DNA from: DATKZB01 sp035528235
GTDB taxonomy: Bacteria; Planctomycetota; Phycisphaerae; FEN-1346
Reading direction: 5' to 3'
NCBI GenBank assembly: GCA_035528235.1
Contig: DATKZB010000392.1
Location: 1-17,732 of the forward strand
DNA: 17,732 nucleotides
The position numbers were made by a program, and so were the translations under genes. Shown here piece after piece: positions 7,088-14,518 of this stretch (position 1 is the stretch's first letter; each line of letters opens with the position of its first letter). Under the pieces are notes generated by a model. It saw only the letters and a list, made by a program, of their open reading frames with translations. It was not told the origin of the DNA and did no database searches.

Positions 7088-8926
7088 TCAGGACGGGTCG
7101 AGCGTCCATGCCCCGGCGCCGACGGCCTGGGCCTCTTCGCCCACGAGGCCAAGAAAGGCCTCGACGCACCGGGGGTCGAACTGGGTGCCGATGCAGCGGC
7201 GGAGTTCCTCGGCGGCCTCCTCGTGCGTCAGCGGCGGGCGGTACGGACGGGCGCTCGTCATGGCGTCGTAGGAGTCGATGACGGCCATGATGCGGGCCTC
7301 CAGCGGGATATCCTCGCCGGCCAGGCCGTTGGGGTACCCGCGGCCGTCGATCCGCTCGTGGTGGGAGAGGATGGCGTCGCGGGCGGGTCCCAGGAACTCC
7401 AGGTGCCGGATCATCTCGACGCCCCGTCGCGGATGCTCCTGGACGATCGCCCACTCCTCTGCCGTGAGTTGTCGCGGCGCCTTGAGGATCTCGTCGGGAA
7501 TGGCGATCTTGCCGATGTCGTGCAACTCGGCCGCGTGGGTCAGGGCGTTGAGCCGCGGACCCGACAACCCCAGTTCTCGGGCCACGGCGGTGGCCCAGAC
7601 CTGGACCCGCAGCGAGTGGCCGTGCGTGCAGGGGTCCTTGGCCTCGATGGTCAGGGCGAGCGACCGGATGGCGGCGTAGTTGCCCCGCTCCAGGTCGCGG
7701 CGGTCCATCTGGCTCGAGAGGCTGATGGCGGCGGCCTCGGCGGTGAACTGGAGTTCGGCCAGGTCCTCCTCGGCGAACGGGCCACCCGGCCGGTCGGTCA
7801 CGTTGATGACGCCGATCTTGCGCCGGGCGGTCTTCATCGGGGCCGTCACGAGCGGGAACGAGGCCAGCGCGTCGCCGGCGTCCAGGCCGAGCGTCTCGAG
7901 CATGCCCTCCGTGCCGACGTCGTTCAGGACCAGCGGCAGGCCGCTCTCGAACACGTGGCCGCAAATCCGGTTCGGGATCGGCACCGCCACGTTGGCGGCC
8001 AGTTCCTCCGGTATGCCGCGCGAGGACGCGATCCGTAGCACGTCGTCCTCGATCACCATGACGCTCACCCGCCGGGCGCCCAGCGCCTCGGCGGCATGGG
8101 CCACGGTCTCCGCGGCGGCCTCCTGAACGGAGTCGGCCAGCGCCAGCCGCTCGAGGAAGAGGCACCGCTTCGCGGTTCGTTGGCGGGCCTCTTCCAGGTT
8201 GTTCATCGTGCCGATCATGTCGTCCGTCTGCCGGCTGATGGCCAGCGACAGCGCCACCACGGACACGATGCTCAGCGTAACGAGCAGTTTGGTGACCGCC
8301 GGCTCGAGCGTGGCGGTCAGCAGAAACGCGATGACCAGCAGCAGCACCATCAACAGCGACGTCTGGAAGCCGCAGCACCAGCGGATACTCGACAGACGGC
8401 ACCACCGGCACCGGCCGTACGGCGCCGCCCGAAGCGTCTGGCACACGATGCAGTTCGGATTGCCGGCCGGAAGCGGCGTCCCGTCGTCGGCGGCCGCCTG
8501 GCCGGCCCGAAAACGCTCCGGCATGAGTTTCAACAGGAGCGTGTGGGCCAGCAGGCTGAACGAGAAGGCCGTCGTTCCTTCCATGATCGAGGCGGCCGCC
8601 GCGCCCAGCGAAGGCAGCCAGCCGAGCGAGTTGCCGGTTGCCAGGAGCGCCAGGCCCGTCCCCAGCAGCACTACCCGCAGGATCTCGTCCAGCCGGAAGA
8701 GGCCTGCCGGCGGACCGGGGTCTTCCCGATCGTAGGGATGCTTCTGGTTGCGGATGGGCCAGTCGAGGATCACCAGCCGGTCGGATATCGCCGCCAGCAC
8801 CGACAGGCCCAGGGCGACCCACAGGGGAGGTACCCAGTCGGCCAGGTAGGCCATGACTGGTAGGCACCCGGTCGCGAACTGATGAAACCGAATGCCGGCG
8901 GTTGAGGCGTGGAGACCCTTCCTCAT
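7088..8926 (-). CDS. Membrane GAF / HD-GYP domain protein (probable cyclic-di-GMP phosphodiesterase)
   Basis: This 612-aa protein has an N-terminal membrane region (about residues 22-55 and 82-135). A cytoplasmic or periplasmic loop follows with CxxC at 159-162 and CxxC at 173-176, then two more hydrophobic segments (about 188-230). Next come a short coiled linker, a GAF-like sensor domain (about 260-400) and an HD-GYP domain (about 420-600). The HD-GYP residues are intact: GHSLRV, HD at 469-470, HH at 522-523 and DGRGYPNGL at 527-535, so hydrolysis of cyclic di-GMP is expected. The start ATG 8926 has GGGAGGG at a good distance; ATG 8854 would cut into the first membrane segment. Ligand and target process are unknown; it stands alone on the minus strand. 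Confidence 0.88.
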   Translation of the reverse strand: MRKGLHASTAGIRFHQFATGCLPVMAYLADWVPPLWVALGLSVLAAISDRLVILDWPIRNQKHPYDREDPGPPAGLFRLDEILRVVLLGTGLALLATGNSLGWLPSLGAAAASIMEGTTAFSFSLLAHTLLLKLMPERFRAGQAAADDGTPLPAGNPNCIVCQTLRAAPYGRCRWCRLSSIRWCCGFQTSLLMVLLLVIAFLLTATLEPAVTKLLVTLSIVSVVALSLAISRQTDDMIGTMNNLEEARQRTAKRCLFLERLALADSVQEAAAETVAHAAEALGARRVSVMVIEDDVLRIASSRGIPEELAANVAVPIPNRICGHVFESGLPLVLNDVGTEGMLETLGLDAGDALASFPLVTAPMKTARRKIGVINVTDRPGGPFAEEDLAELQFTAEAAAISLSSQMDRRDLERGNYAAIRSLALTIEAKDPCTHGHSLRVQVWATAVARELGLSGPRLNALTHAAELHDIGKIAIPDEILKAPRQLTAEEWAIVQEHPRRGVEMIRHLEFLGPARDAILSHHERIDGRGYPNGLAGEDIPLEARIMAVIDSYDAMTSARPYRPPLTHEEAAEELRRCIGTQFDPRCVEAFLGLVGEEAQAVGAGAWTLDPS

Positions 8927-8956
8927 CCCGGCGCCCTCCCAGCGCAACAGTCCAAC

Positions 8957-8974
8957 GAGGCCCGAGCGGGCCTC
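8957..8974 (-). terminator. Small hairpin between the DUF5107 and HD-GYP genes
   Basis: GAGGCCC (8957-8963) pairs with GGGCCTC (8968-8974) across a four-base loop. It lies 135 bases after the DUF5107-TPR stop on the minus strand, within the 182-base gap. No T run follows, so it may be a leader hairpin of the HD-GYP mRNA instead. Confidence 0.25.
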
Positions 8975-9108
8975 ACCACATCCCGCTTGGCTTATCGGCA
9001 TCGGGGGCGGTTCAGGATGAGCAATATCCGGTCGGTGCCCAGGCAGGTGTGACAGGCGGTTGGCACGGCGGGTCGGGGGATGCCGTCGGGGGCGGTCGGC
9101 CGGGCCCC

Positions 9109-11187
9109 TCACGGACGCGGGATGCCGGCCCACTCGCCCAGGCGGGCCTCGCGGAGCAGGGCGTCGTAGTCGCGCCGGGCCTGGGGACTGTCCTGGAAGA
9201 GGCGGGTGGCCTCTTCTCGGGCGGCCTGGGCCTTGTCGGGCTGATTGGCCTTGGTGTAGGCGTCGGCCAGCAGGGCCAGGGCCTCGGGCCGGCCGGGGTC
9301 GTACATCAGGAGGCGTTCGAGTTCCGCGATGGCGGGTTTCGGCCGGTCGAGTTCCAGGTAGGTCGCTGCCAGGAGCATCGTGGGCCATTGCCCGCCCGGC
9401 AGGGCCGCCGGATGCAGCCGCTCGTTGCCGGTGATGGCGTTGGCCCCCAACCCGATGGCCACGGGCGGGGCCTCCGAGGCGCACCGTTGCAGGTGGCTGA
9501 CGGCCTTGAGGGTCTTGCCGGCGGCCAGGGCTTCCAGGGCCATCAGGTAGTGACCGGCCGGCAGGCGGTCGGCCGCGGCGAAGTGCCGGGAGGCCACGGG
9601 GGTCGGCCGACCCTTGGCCTCCAGCGCCAGCATCATACCCAGGTACGCCTCGACGTAGCGGTGCTTGGGATCGGCGCCCGCGATGAAGTCGAGCCGGTTG
9701 CGGACCGACTGCCACCGGGCCGACCCGGGCCGCTCGGCCCGCATGAGGACCCGCGCGGCCGCCAGGGCGGCCTGGACGTCGTGGGTGGTGGCGCTTCCGG
9801 TGAGCGTCTTGGCGGCGTCGGCCAGGTTCGGGGCGCCGGCGGCCCAGTCCCACAGTTCCATCGCCACCCAGTTCCAGGGGTCCATCGCGCCGCGGAGGGT
9901 CTTGAGGGTCTCCGGCGGCGTGGGCTTGGGACGCCGGGGCAGGCTGACCTCGGCCAACTCGGAGTCTTCCCCGCTCACGACGGTTACCAAGGCGGGCTCG
10001 GCCCGGTGCTCGAGTTTCACGACGATCGGCTGGTCGGGCCGGAGCGTCCCGGTGGCCTGGGCGGTCTCCTGGCTGGTGCGGACCATGACGTGGCACCGCG
10101 GCTGCGGCTCGAACGAGACCACGCGGACCGTTGCGCCGCCGCCGGTCCGCTCGTACGCGACGGCCACGCGGTCGTTGGCCCAGGCAATCGGCCCGATGCC
10201 CGACACCATCGCGAGGCGCATCGGCAGGATGTACGTTCCGAACGCCTGGAGGTAATGGCCGGGGTGCGCCGGCGCCGGGTTGGAGCCGTTCCATATCTCG
10301 ATGGTTTGGTCGGCCCGGGTCGGTTCGTCCTTGAGGCTGGCCTTGGGCGGCAGGACGTGCAGCCGCGCGCCCGGGGCGGTGTAACGCGGTTTCAGGACCA
10401 GGTGGTTGGCGTCGGCCTGGGCGTAATACACGCCGGCCCAGTCGCCCTGGGGGTCGATGGCGAAGACCGACGCCTGCCACGAGCCCAGGCGGCTGTGGTC
10501 GATCTCCTCCCAGACGGGCCACAGCATGCTCTTCTGGACGGCGGCGTCGGTGACCGACCCTACCGGAAAGAGCACCGCGGCGCCCGACTGGCGCGGAAAC
10601 TGGGCCATGTTCCACAGGCGGAACCCCTGGCGCAGCGGCAGCGGGTTGTCCAGCCGCGCTACGTACTCCAGCGCCGCCGACCCCGGCCGCAGCGTCACGT
10701 GCACCGCCATCCGAAGCGCCGAGAACGACGCGCCCCCGGCCGACGCGAACCGCCGGTCGACGGCCACCGTCACCGACCCGTCGGCCGCGCGGACGACCCG
10801 CCAGCAGGCGGCCGGGTCTCGCGCGCCGCCCGACTCGCGCAGCGGGAACGGGAAGAACGTCCCCCCCATCGACCACGGCTCGACCACGTCGTTGACCCAG
10901 AAGAGGTCGCGGCCGGTCTTCTTGAAGACGACGCGCACGAGGCGCGCCTCCATGTGCGGCAGGACGGTGGCCTGGATGTACTCGTTCTCGAGGATGACGG
11001 CGTCGGTGGTGACCGTCTTGGGCTTGTCGGGGTCGACGGTCTCGCCGGGGACCGGCTTCTGGACGTAGGCTTTCCGGACGACCTGGAACTGGACGGCCGG
11101 CTTTTCGGGCGGCGCGGTCGCGGCGGCGGCAGGTGCCAGGCCAAGGGCCAGCCATCCGAGGGCGCCCACGGTGACGCGCAGCAGCAT
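9109..11187 (-). CDS. Secreted DUF5107 domain protein with C-terminal TPR repeats
   Basis: This 692-aa protein begins with a signal peptide (MLLRVTVGALGWLALGLAPAA, cleavage near residue 24). A long beta-rich region (about 45-330) resembles DUF5107, with marks such as ILENEYIQATVLPHMEARL and, later, PHYLQAFGTY-like and ANDRVAV strands. This fold is related to galactose-mutarotase-like sugar-binding domains. A linker and helical TPR-type repeats close the protein (about 560-675, e.g. AIAELERLLMYDPGRPEALALLADAYTK pattern). DUF5107-TPR proteins are common in carbohydrate-active loci, so extracytoplasmic sugar handling is plausible but unproven. ATG 11187 was chosen for the AGAGGAG six bases upstream; the ATG nine codons earlier lacks one. 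It follows the pseudopilin gene after 141 bases, so membership of the B12-controlled transcript is uncertain. Confidence 0.75.
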   Translation of the reverse strand: MLLRVTVGALGWLALGLAPAAAATAPPEKPAVQFQVVRKAYVQKPVPGETVDPDKPKTVTTDAVILENEYIQATVLPHMEARLVRVVFKKTGRDLFWVNDVVEPWSMGGTFFPFPLRESGGARDPAACWRVVRAADGSVTVAVDRRFASAGGASFSALRMAVHVTLRPGSAALEYVARLDNPLPLRQGFRLWNMAQFPRQSGAAVLFPVGSVTDAAVQKSMLWPVWEEIDHSRLGSWQASVFAIDPQGDWAGVYYAQADANHLVLKPRYTAPGARLHVLPPKASLKDEPTRADQTIEIWNGSNPAPAHPGHYLQAFGTYILPMRLAMVSGIGPIAWANDRVAVAYERTGGGATVRVVSFEPQPRCHVMVRTSQETAQATGTLRPDQPIVVKLEHRAEPALVTVVSGEDSELAEVSLPRRPKPTPPETLKTLRGAMDPWNWVAMELWDWAAGAPNLADAAKTLTGSATTHDVQAALAAARVLMRAERPGSARWQSVRNRLDFIAGADPKHRYVEAYLGMMLALEAKGRPTPVASRHFAAADRLPAGHYLMALEALAAGKTLKAVSHLQRCASEAPPVAIGLGANAITGNERLHPAALPGGQWPTMLLAATYLELDRPKPAIAELERLLMYDPGRPEALALLADAYTKANQPDKAQAAREEATRLFQDSPQARRDYDALLREARLGEWAGIPRP

Positions 11188-11328
11188 CGCTTGCTCCTCT
11201 TGGCGCGTGCCCATCTCTACCGGGGCGAGGTGCCCCGGGCGCAGACTGTCGCCACGCGAGTCAGGTATTTATCGGCAGATTGGGGAAGGTGTGGCCACGG
11301 GAAACCGCGCCCCCGCGGCTGGGCGCGC

Positions 11329-12114
11329 CTACCGTCCGACACAGGGCTCGTAGAGGACGTCGTCGGGGTCGAAGTCGCCGATCATCGCCTCCGGCAGGCG
11401 CTGGTCGATGGTGGCCTTGTCGGGCGGGACGGTCTCGACGTGCCAGTCGGCAAACAGGACGTTGGCCTGGCCCCCGTGCCGGAACTGGACGTACGGCCTG
11501 CCGGGCTCGATGTATGGGAAGTCCTCGATCATGGGGTTCGAGGTCGTCGCGGGGGCCAGGTGCGTGACGACCTGGGCGGCGTCGGCGAAGACGACCGTCC
11601 GCGAGGTGTCCCGCCCCCGGATCGAGCCGACGTTGCAGCTGCCGTTGCCCCGGACGTTGCCGCCGGCCGGGCTGGGGTGCGTCGAGAGACACCGATTGAT
11701 GCCGTACGTCCACGGCTCGCCCTGGTACTTGGGCTTGTACGGCCCGGCGAAGGGGACGGCGGGGCATCGGACCGACCCGGCCGTCCTCAGGTACGGGTAC
11801 AGTTTGCCCTGGGTCCGGTCGAGAATGCGGTTGCCCTCGCCCCGCGCCGGCGACCCGTTCGGCTCGAACCCGTAGTACCAGACCCGGCCGGGGGCGCCGG
11901 ACTCGGGCGGGTCGTACAGCGGGAAGAACCAGCCGTCGTTGTCGTTCAGGTACAACTGGACGGCCAGGCCGATCTGTTTCAGGTTCCACGCGCAGGCCGT
12001 CTGGTTGGCCATGCCCATGGCCGCCACCAGCGCCGGGGCGATCATCGCCGCCAGGACGCCGATGATGGCGATCACCACCAGGAGTTCCACCAGCGTGAAG
12101 GCACGCTTACGCAT
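11329..12114 (-). CDS. Type II-like pseudopilin of the H-X9-DG family
   Basis: This 261-aa protein has a class III (prepilin) signal: MRKRA then FTLVELLVVIAIIGVLAAM, with the peptidase site between Ala5 and Phe6 and Glu at mature position 5. Alanine replaces the usual glycine at -1. The C-terminal half has the planctomycete-type motif RHGGQANVLFADWHVE, where His213 and Asp223 are spaced by nine residues but the final glycine is Trp224. Cysteines at 41, 117, 142 and 160 could form disulfides. It starts 33 bases after the DUF4465 gene with no promoter visible between, and only a weak ribosome-binding site. It therefore probably lies on the cobalamin-riboswitch transcript, which suggests a part in a surface assembly linked to B12 supply. 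Confidence 0.88.
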   Translation of the reverse strand: MRKRAFTLVELLVVIAIIGVLAAMIAPALVAAMGMANQTACAWNLKQIGLAVQLYLNDNDGWFFPLYDPPESGAPGRVWYYGFEPNGSPARGEGNRILDRTQGKLYPYLRTAGSVRCPAVPFAGPYKPKYQGEPWTYGINRCLSTHPSPAGGNVRGNGSCNVGSIRGRDTSRTVVFADAAQVVTHLAPATTSNPMIEDFPYIEPGRPYVQFRHGGQANVLFADWHVETVPPDKATIDQRLPEAMIGDFDPDDVLYEPCVGR

Positions 12115-12147
12115 CGGTTCGGTCCAAGTCCCAACGTTCGCCGGCGG

Positions 12148-12957
12148 TTACTGCGGCCGGCTCGGAGTGCGCCGGCGGCGCGACGCCAGCATGGCGGCGG
12201 CGCCCGCCACCAGGGCCAGCGTGCCCGGCTCGGGTGTCACGAGGGTATCGAGCGCGAAGTACGCCGGCGTGTTCATGCCCCACTTGCCGGAGTCGCTGCT
12301 CGTGAGCGTGAAGACCAGCGATGCCACCTCGCCCAGGCCCGACAGGTCGACCGACGCCCAGTCGTCCAGGATGTAGTCCTGGCCGTCGTCGGCAGAACGG
12401 AAGTCGGCCAGGTAGACCTCGGCCGTGCCGGTCGTGACGCCGCCGGCGTCGAGGCCCGTGATGGTCAGCAGGAACCAGTCGGGGTCGGTGCCCGTGTCGC
12501 CGCCGAACTTCTTCGAGTATCCGCTGCCCTCGAGCATGTCGTAGTAGGCGTACGTCGTGTTGGTGACCCAGGCCTGCTCCAGGACGGTGGGCGCGGCCAG
12601 GGTGACGACCGGCGTGACACCGTACCAGGTGTCGAGGTAGGCGACGCCGTAGTTAGCGCCGCTGTGGCCGGTGCCGGCGATGGCGCTGTACTGGTTGCCG
12701 TAGCCGGCCGTGGCGGTGTCGGTGCTGTTGGAGTAGGCCCACCCGCCCCAGAAGGCCCAGCCGGTGAAGTCATCGATGGTGTAGAAGTTGTTGAAGAAGG
12801 CGGGCCCCGTGGTGAACCCGCCGGCGGCGGGGTCGGCGCTGCCGTTCCAGTAACTGTCCGAGTCGAGCGACAGGCCGTCGAAATCGGCGACGTTGTCGCC
12901 GGCGGCCGTTGCCGCCAAACACCAGGCCAGTACGATCCCCAACGCGTGGGTTTTCAT
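12148..12957 (-). CDS. PEP-CTERM anchored DUF4465 protein under cobalamin riboswitch control
   Basis: This 269-aa protein has an N-terminal signal peptide (1-20). Its DUF4465 domain (about 25-240) is marked by SYWNGS, FNNFY, GWAYSNSTDTATAGYGNQYSAI, NYGVAY, VTNTTYAYYDM, KKFGGDTGTDPDWF, FYLADF-type VYLADFR, GQDYILDDW and GMNTPAYFALD. The C-terminus has PEP (242-244), a hydrophobic helix and RRRR, the PEP-CTERM sorting signal that in other bacteria is processed by an exosortase. AAAGGGAG precedes the ATG by a normal distance. The leader contains a complete cobalamin riboswitch and terminator, so the gene should be shut off when B12 is plentiful. From memory, DUF4465 proteins occur in B12-regulated loci of other phyla. 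A role in cobamide binding at the surface is inferred. Confidence 0.9.
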   Translation of the reverse strand: MKTHALGIVLAWCLAATAAGDNVADFDGLSLDSDSYWNGSADPAAGGFTTGPAFFNNFYTIDDFTGWAFWGGWAYSNSTDTATAGYGNQYSAIAGTGHSGANYGVAYLDTWYGVTPVVTLAAPTVLEQAWVTNTTYAYYDMLEGSGYSKKFGGDTGTDPDWFLLTITGLDAGGVTTGTAEVYLADFRSADDGQDYILDDWASVDLSGLGEVASLVFTLTSSDSGKWGMNTPAYFALDTLVTPEPGTLALVAGAAAMLASRRRRTPSRPQ

Positions 12958-13083
12958 CTCGCGTCTCCCTTTGGGCGGTAGCGGCGCGCGGTCGCCGTCC
13001 GCTGCTCGGTTGCCCTCGTGTTCCCCGGGTGCTTGCCCGATAGACGCTCAGAGGCGTCGTGCTTTCCGGGGGGGGGAGGGGGC

Positions 13084-13119
13084 AAAAGAAAACCTCCGAC
13101 CCCCGCGGGAGGCCGAAGG
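13084..13119 (-). terminator. Intrinsic terminator, expression platform of the cobalamin riboswitch
   Basis: On the minus strand 13119-13108 pairs with 13104-13093 through 12 consecutive pairs (three of them G-U) across a CGC triloop. TTTTCTTTT (13092-13084) follows at once. It sits about 65 bases after the aptamer and 127 bases before the DUF4465 start codon. An upstream TTGAAGG (minus strand, about 13138-13132) could pair with the 5' arm CCTTCGG as an antiterminator. Confidence 0.75.
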
Positions 13120-13179
13120 CCGGACCAGCCTTCAAGCCGGCGATTCCCACTCCGCGAGGAATGCCAAGCATCGTGAAAG

Positions 13180-13342
13180 CCTGGGAGAGGTCTTCTGGCT
13201 CGCGAATCATCCTACTCGGCCCGGCCTTCCCACCCCCGGGGGGGCAGTGACCTGGTTTCGGGCCTTTCGTCCTCGCTTACAGCGGCGGGACCGCGGTGGC
13301 TTTTCACCACCTTCCCTGTTCCCGGCTTCCTATTCAGTTGTC
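13180..13342 (-). promoter_or_regulatory. Cobalamin (B12) riboswitch aptamer
   Basis: On the minus strand, in order, the conserved parts are: GGAAGCCGGGAACAGGGAA, GGTGGTGAAAAGCCACC, GCGGTCCCGCCGCTGTAAGC, a CCAGGTCACTG segment, GGGAAGG, and the B12 box GCGAGCCAGAAGACCT (13204-13189). These match the cobalamin riboswitch family in sequence and spacing. Adenosyl- or other cobalamins bind such leaders and normally repress the gene downstream, here the DUF4465 protein. A promoter lies directly upstream and an intrinsic terminator directly downstream. Confidence 0.95.
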
Positions 13343-13348
13343 GGGTGT

Positions 13349-13377
13349 ACTATACCACAGACCGTGCCGGGAGTCAA
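13349..13377 (-). promoter_or_regulatory. Promoter of the cobalamin riboswitch transcript
   Basis: TTGACT (13377-13372) and TATAGT (13354-13349) on the minus strand are spaced by exactly 17 bases. Each differs from consensus at one position. Transcription should start near 13342, just before the aptamer. Confidence 0.8.
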
Positions 13378-13381
13378 GCGC

Positions 13382-13557
13382 CCGCGCGGCCGATGGGCGT
13401 CCCAGGACTTCCTGGCACGCCCCCCACTCTTGGGTGGCATGCCCACGCCGCTGCTGGCGTGGGCATGTCGCACGTGGGCCGGGGAGCATGCCCAGGCAAC
13501 GGCGGCCTGGGCATGCCACCCATGCCAGAAACTCTTGCCGCGCGGCCGATGGGCGTC
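13382..13557. repeat. Twenty-base direct repeats flanking two inverted hairpin elements
   Basis: CCGCGCGGCCGATGGGCGTC occurs exactly at 13382-13401 and 13538-13557. Between them are two hairpins in opposite orientation. The first pairs CATGCCCACGCC with GGCGTGGGCATG (about 13439-13468); the second pairs GCATGCCCAGGC with GCCTGGGCATGC (about 13488-13518). Both share GGGTGGCATGCCCA and a similar loop, with compensatory changes in the stems. The block fills the space between the riboswitch promoter and the btuF promoter. Confidence 0.7.
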
Positions 13558-13568
13558 GGCCAATAGGC

Positions 13569-13596
13569 TTGACCCCGGGGGCGGCGGCCCTAGAAT
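13569..13596 (+). promoter_or_regulatory. Promoter of btuFCD, probably giving a leaderless or near-leaderless mRNA
   Basis: TTGACC (13569-13574) and TAGAAT (13591-13596) are spaced by 16 bases. Only eight bases separate the -10 box from the btuF ATG, so the expected transcription start is at or within two bases of the start codon. No Shine-Dalgarno sequence is present. Confidence 0.55.
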
Positions 13597-13604
13597 CGCA
13601 GGTC

Positions 13605-14501
13605 ATGAACCGCGCGACACGGTATCTGGGGCTGGTGTTGGCGCTGGCGATGGCGGCGGGCGGCTGCGACGAGTCCGCGTCGCCCGAGCGCGACGTCGGC
13701 GAGGACGAGCCGCTTCGGATTCTCAGCCTGGCGCCGAACGTCACCGAAATCCTCTTCGCCATGGGCCAGGGCAAGCGCATGGTCGGCCGGTCGACGTACT
13801 GCAAGTTCCCGCCCCAGGCTGCGCGGCTGCCGGCCGTCGGCGACACCATCAACATGAACCTCGAGAAGATCGTCGCCCTCAAGCCGAACCTGGCGCTGGT
13901 CGTTACGAAGCGCGACGACGTCGTCCGCACGCTCGAGGGGCTGGGCGTCCACACCGTGGCGCTGGAATGCGACACGATGGCCGAACTGTACCAGACCATC
14001 GACACCATCGGCCGCGAGACCGGCGCCATGGGCCCGGCCATGAACCTCAGGGACATGATCCGCGACGGGCTCAGCGCCGTCCGCCGCCGCGTGGCGGGCC
14101 GCCCCCGGCCGAAGGTCCTCTTCGCGTTTCCCATGACGGTGGGATCGGCCAAGATGATGGTGGCGGGTCGTGGAACGTTTGTCGATGAGTTGCTGGACGT
14201 GGCCGGGGCCGAGAACGCCTACCCCGAGGCGGGCGACTGGCCCACCATCACCCCCCAGCAGGCCGTCGCCATGGCCCCCGAGATCGTCATCGTCAACGCC
14301 GTCGGCGACCAGGCCGCGCCCGACCGCATCGAGGCCATCCGCCGGGCCTGGGCCGACCTGAAGGGCGTGCCGGCGGTCGTCAAGGGCCGCGTCATCGTGC
14401 TTCAGGACGCGTACCTGACGATCCCCGGTCCGGGCGTCGGCCTGGCCGCCGAGCGCCTGGCCAATGTCATCCACGGCCTTCCCGGGGAGCCGGGCCGATA
14501 A
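13605..14501 (+). CDS. btuF: Cobalamin-binding lipoprotein of an ABC importer (BtuF-like)
   Basis: This 298-aa class III solute-binding protein would deliver cobamides to the BtuCD permease. It has a lipoprotein signal ending AMAAGGC with Cys21 as the lipidated residue, so it is membrane-tethered. The mature part opens with LRILSLAPNVTEILFAMG and continues VGRSTYCKFPPQAARLPAVGD and NLEKIVALKPNLALV, closely following the E. coli BtuF pattern. A helical backbone and a second lobe with WPTITPQQAVAMAPEIVIV follow. Heme- or siderophore-binding relatives share the fold; cobalamin is preferred because the divergent transcript carries a cobalamin riboswitch. The gene opens a three-gene plus-strand operon, with its own promoter and no riboswitch. 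Confidence 0.88.
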   Translation: MNRATRYLGLVLALAMAAGGCDESASPERDVGEDEPLRILSLAPNVTEILFAMGQGKRMVGRSTYCKFPPQAARLPAVGDTINMNLEKIVALKPNLALVVTKRDDVVRTLEGLGVHTVALECDTMAELYQTIDTIGRETGAMGPAMNLRDMIRDGLSAVRRRVAGRPRPKVLFAFPMTVGSAKMMVAGRGTFVDELLDVAGAENAYPEAGDWPTITPQQAVAMAPEIVIVNAVGDQAAPDRIEAIRRAWADLKGVPAVVKGRVIVLQDAYLTIPGPGVGLAAERLANVIHGLPGEPGR

Positions 14502-14518
14502 CGGGGGCAGCGACTGCC

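Noticed and set aside
7088..11155. A 1355-codon minus-strand frame that could be read as one giant protein
   Set aside because: Only the part from 8926 downward is real (HD-GYP protein). The upstream part is an out-of-frame shadow of the DUF5107-TPR gene, low in complexity and lacking domains.
8902..12981. A 1359-codon open frame on the plus strand, opposite four minus-strand genes
   Set aside because: It is antisense to the HD-GYP start, DUF5107, pseudopilin and DUF4465 genes, all of which have family motifs and ribosome-binding sites. Its translation is Gly/Arg-rich with no domain, as expected from codon bias in GC-rich DNA.
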